Assembly (NCBI GenBank): GCA_035556195.1 | Contig: DATMFK010000010.1 | Location: 124,001 to 188,000, forward strand | Reading direction: 5' to 3' | DNA length: 64,000 nt | Origin: G016756615 sp035556195 | GTDB taxonomy: Bacteria > Pseudomonadota > Alphaproteobacteria > Rhizobiales > Rhizobiaceae | Shown: positions 63,961 through 64,000 of the stretch, in pieces | Numbering within the stretch: the first letter of the stretch is position 1 | Layout of the letters: each line of letters starts with the position of its first letter | Made by a program: the position numbers and the translations under genes | Notes under the pieces: generated by a model | Seen by the model: only the letters and a program-made list of their open reading frames with translations | Database searches by the model: none | Told to the model about the DNA's origin: nothing

Positions 63961-64000
63961 CCCGGCGAAACGCGAGAGCGATTTACGACTACTGCGCCGC

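Larger units (their letters stand above)
63753..64000. other. Right-end intergenic region
   Basis: No gene is visible in the last 248 bases. They hold a terminator hairpin and a REP-like palindrome, both listed separately. The next gene must lie beyond the window. Confidence 0.6.

Overview
The window is high-GC DNA from an alphaproteobacterium, most likely a member of the Rhizobiales near Mesorhizobium/Phyllobacteriaceae. This placement is inference. It rests on a DUF982 protein and other small proteins of rhizobial type, groESL behind a CIRCE operator, paired small heat-shock genes with a ROSE-like leader, many ABC uptake systems with rhizobium-style regulators, and palindromic intergenic repeats (GCATGTC...GACATGC and CCTCATCCGACCTCGC types). 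No tRNA, rRNA, CRISPR array, integrase or transposase was seen.

Layout. (1) 1-9671: a GntR-family regulator (cut by the window edge), then a co-directional unit of two flavin-dependent (LLM) oxygenases, an ABC importer with two tandem paralogous binding proteins, a small alpha/beta-barrel-like protein and an oversized divergent asparaginase-fold protein. It looks like an uptake-and-oxidation pathway for an unknown N- or S-containing compound. (2) 9939-16918: an RpiR regulator, a carbohydrate-type ABC importer (ATPase, two permeases, binding protein), a HAD phosphatase and a PHP phosphoesterase, suggesting use of a phosphorylated sugar or polyol. (3) 17309-26222: an adenylate cyclase/TPR protein, a VOC protein, an autotransporter, an outer-membrane barrel, a secreted Ntn-hydrolase and a GT4 glycosyltransferase. 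(4) 26414-31416: a heat-stress island with two Hsp20 genes, groES-groEL and several small conserved proteins. (5) 31475-39946: a Zn/Cd/Pb-type P-type ATPase behind a MerR-type promoter, an SRPBCC protein, an epoxide hydrolase, an ABC-F protein and a DEAD-box helicase. (6) 40212-44421: one large, relatively A/T-rich gene coding for a NACHT/STAND-like NTPase with a tetracysteine motif and a C-terminal PD-(D/E)xK-like nuclease, the best candidate for an anti-phage system here. (7) 44911-50642: cytochrome bo3 oxidase operon cyoABCD and a ParD-like/methionine aminopeptidase pair; a 3'-terminal map fragment lies on the far side of cyo. (8) 51034-54259: a sulfonate-type ABC importer plus an OsmC protein. 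(9) 54326-58475: a Na+/H+ antiporter, a Tat-exported SDR and an AraC regulator. (10) 58750-63752: two very large predicted secreted proteins, the second ending in an endonuclease/exonuclease/phosphatase (sphingomyelinase-like) domain.

The most interesting items are the NTPase-nuclease gene and its probable N-terminal frameshift, the asparaginase-fold protein that has lost the usual catalytic Thr-Asp pair, the two-gene secreted locus at the right end, and the RNA and operator control elements of the stress genes.
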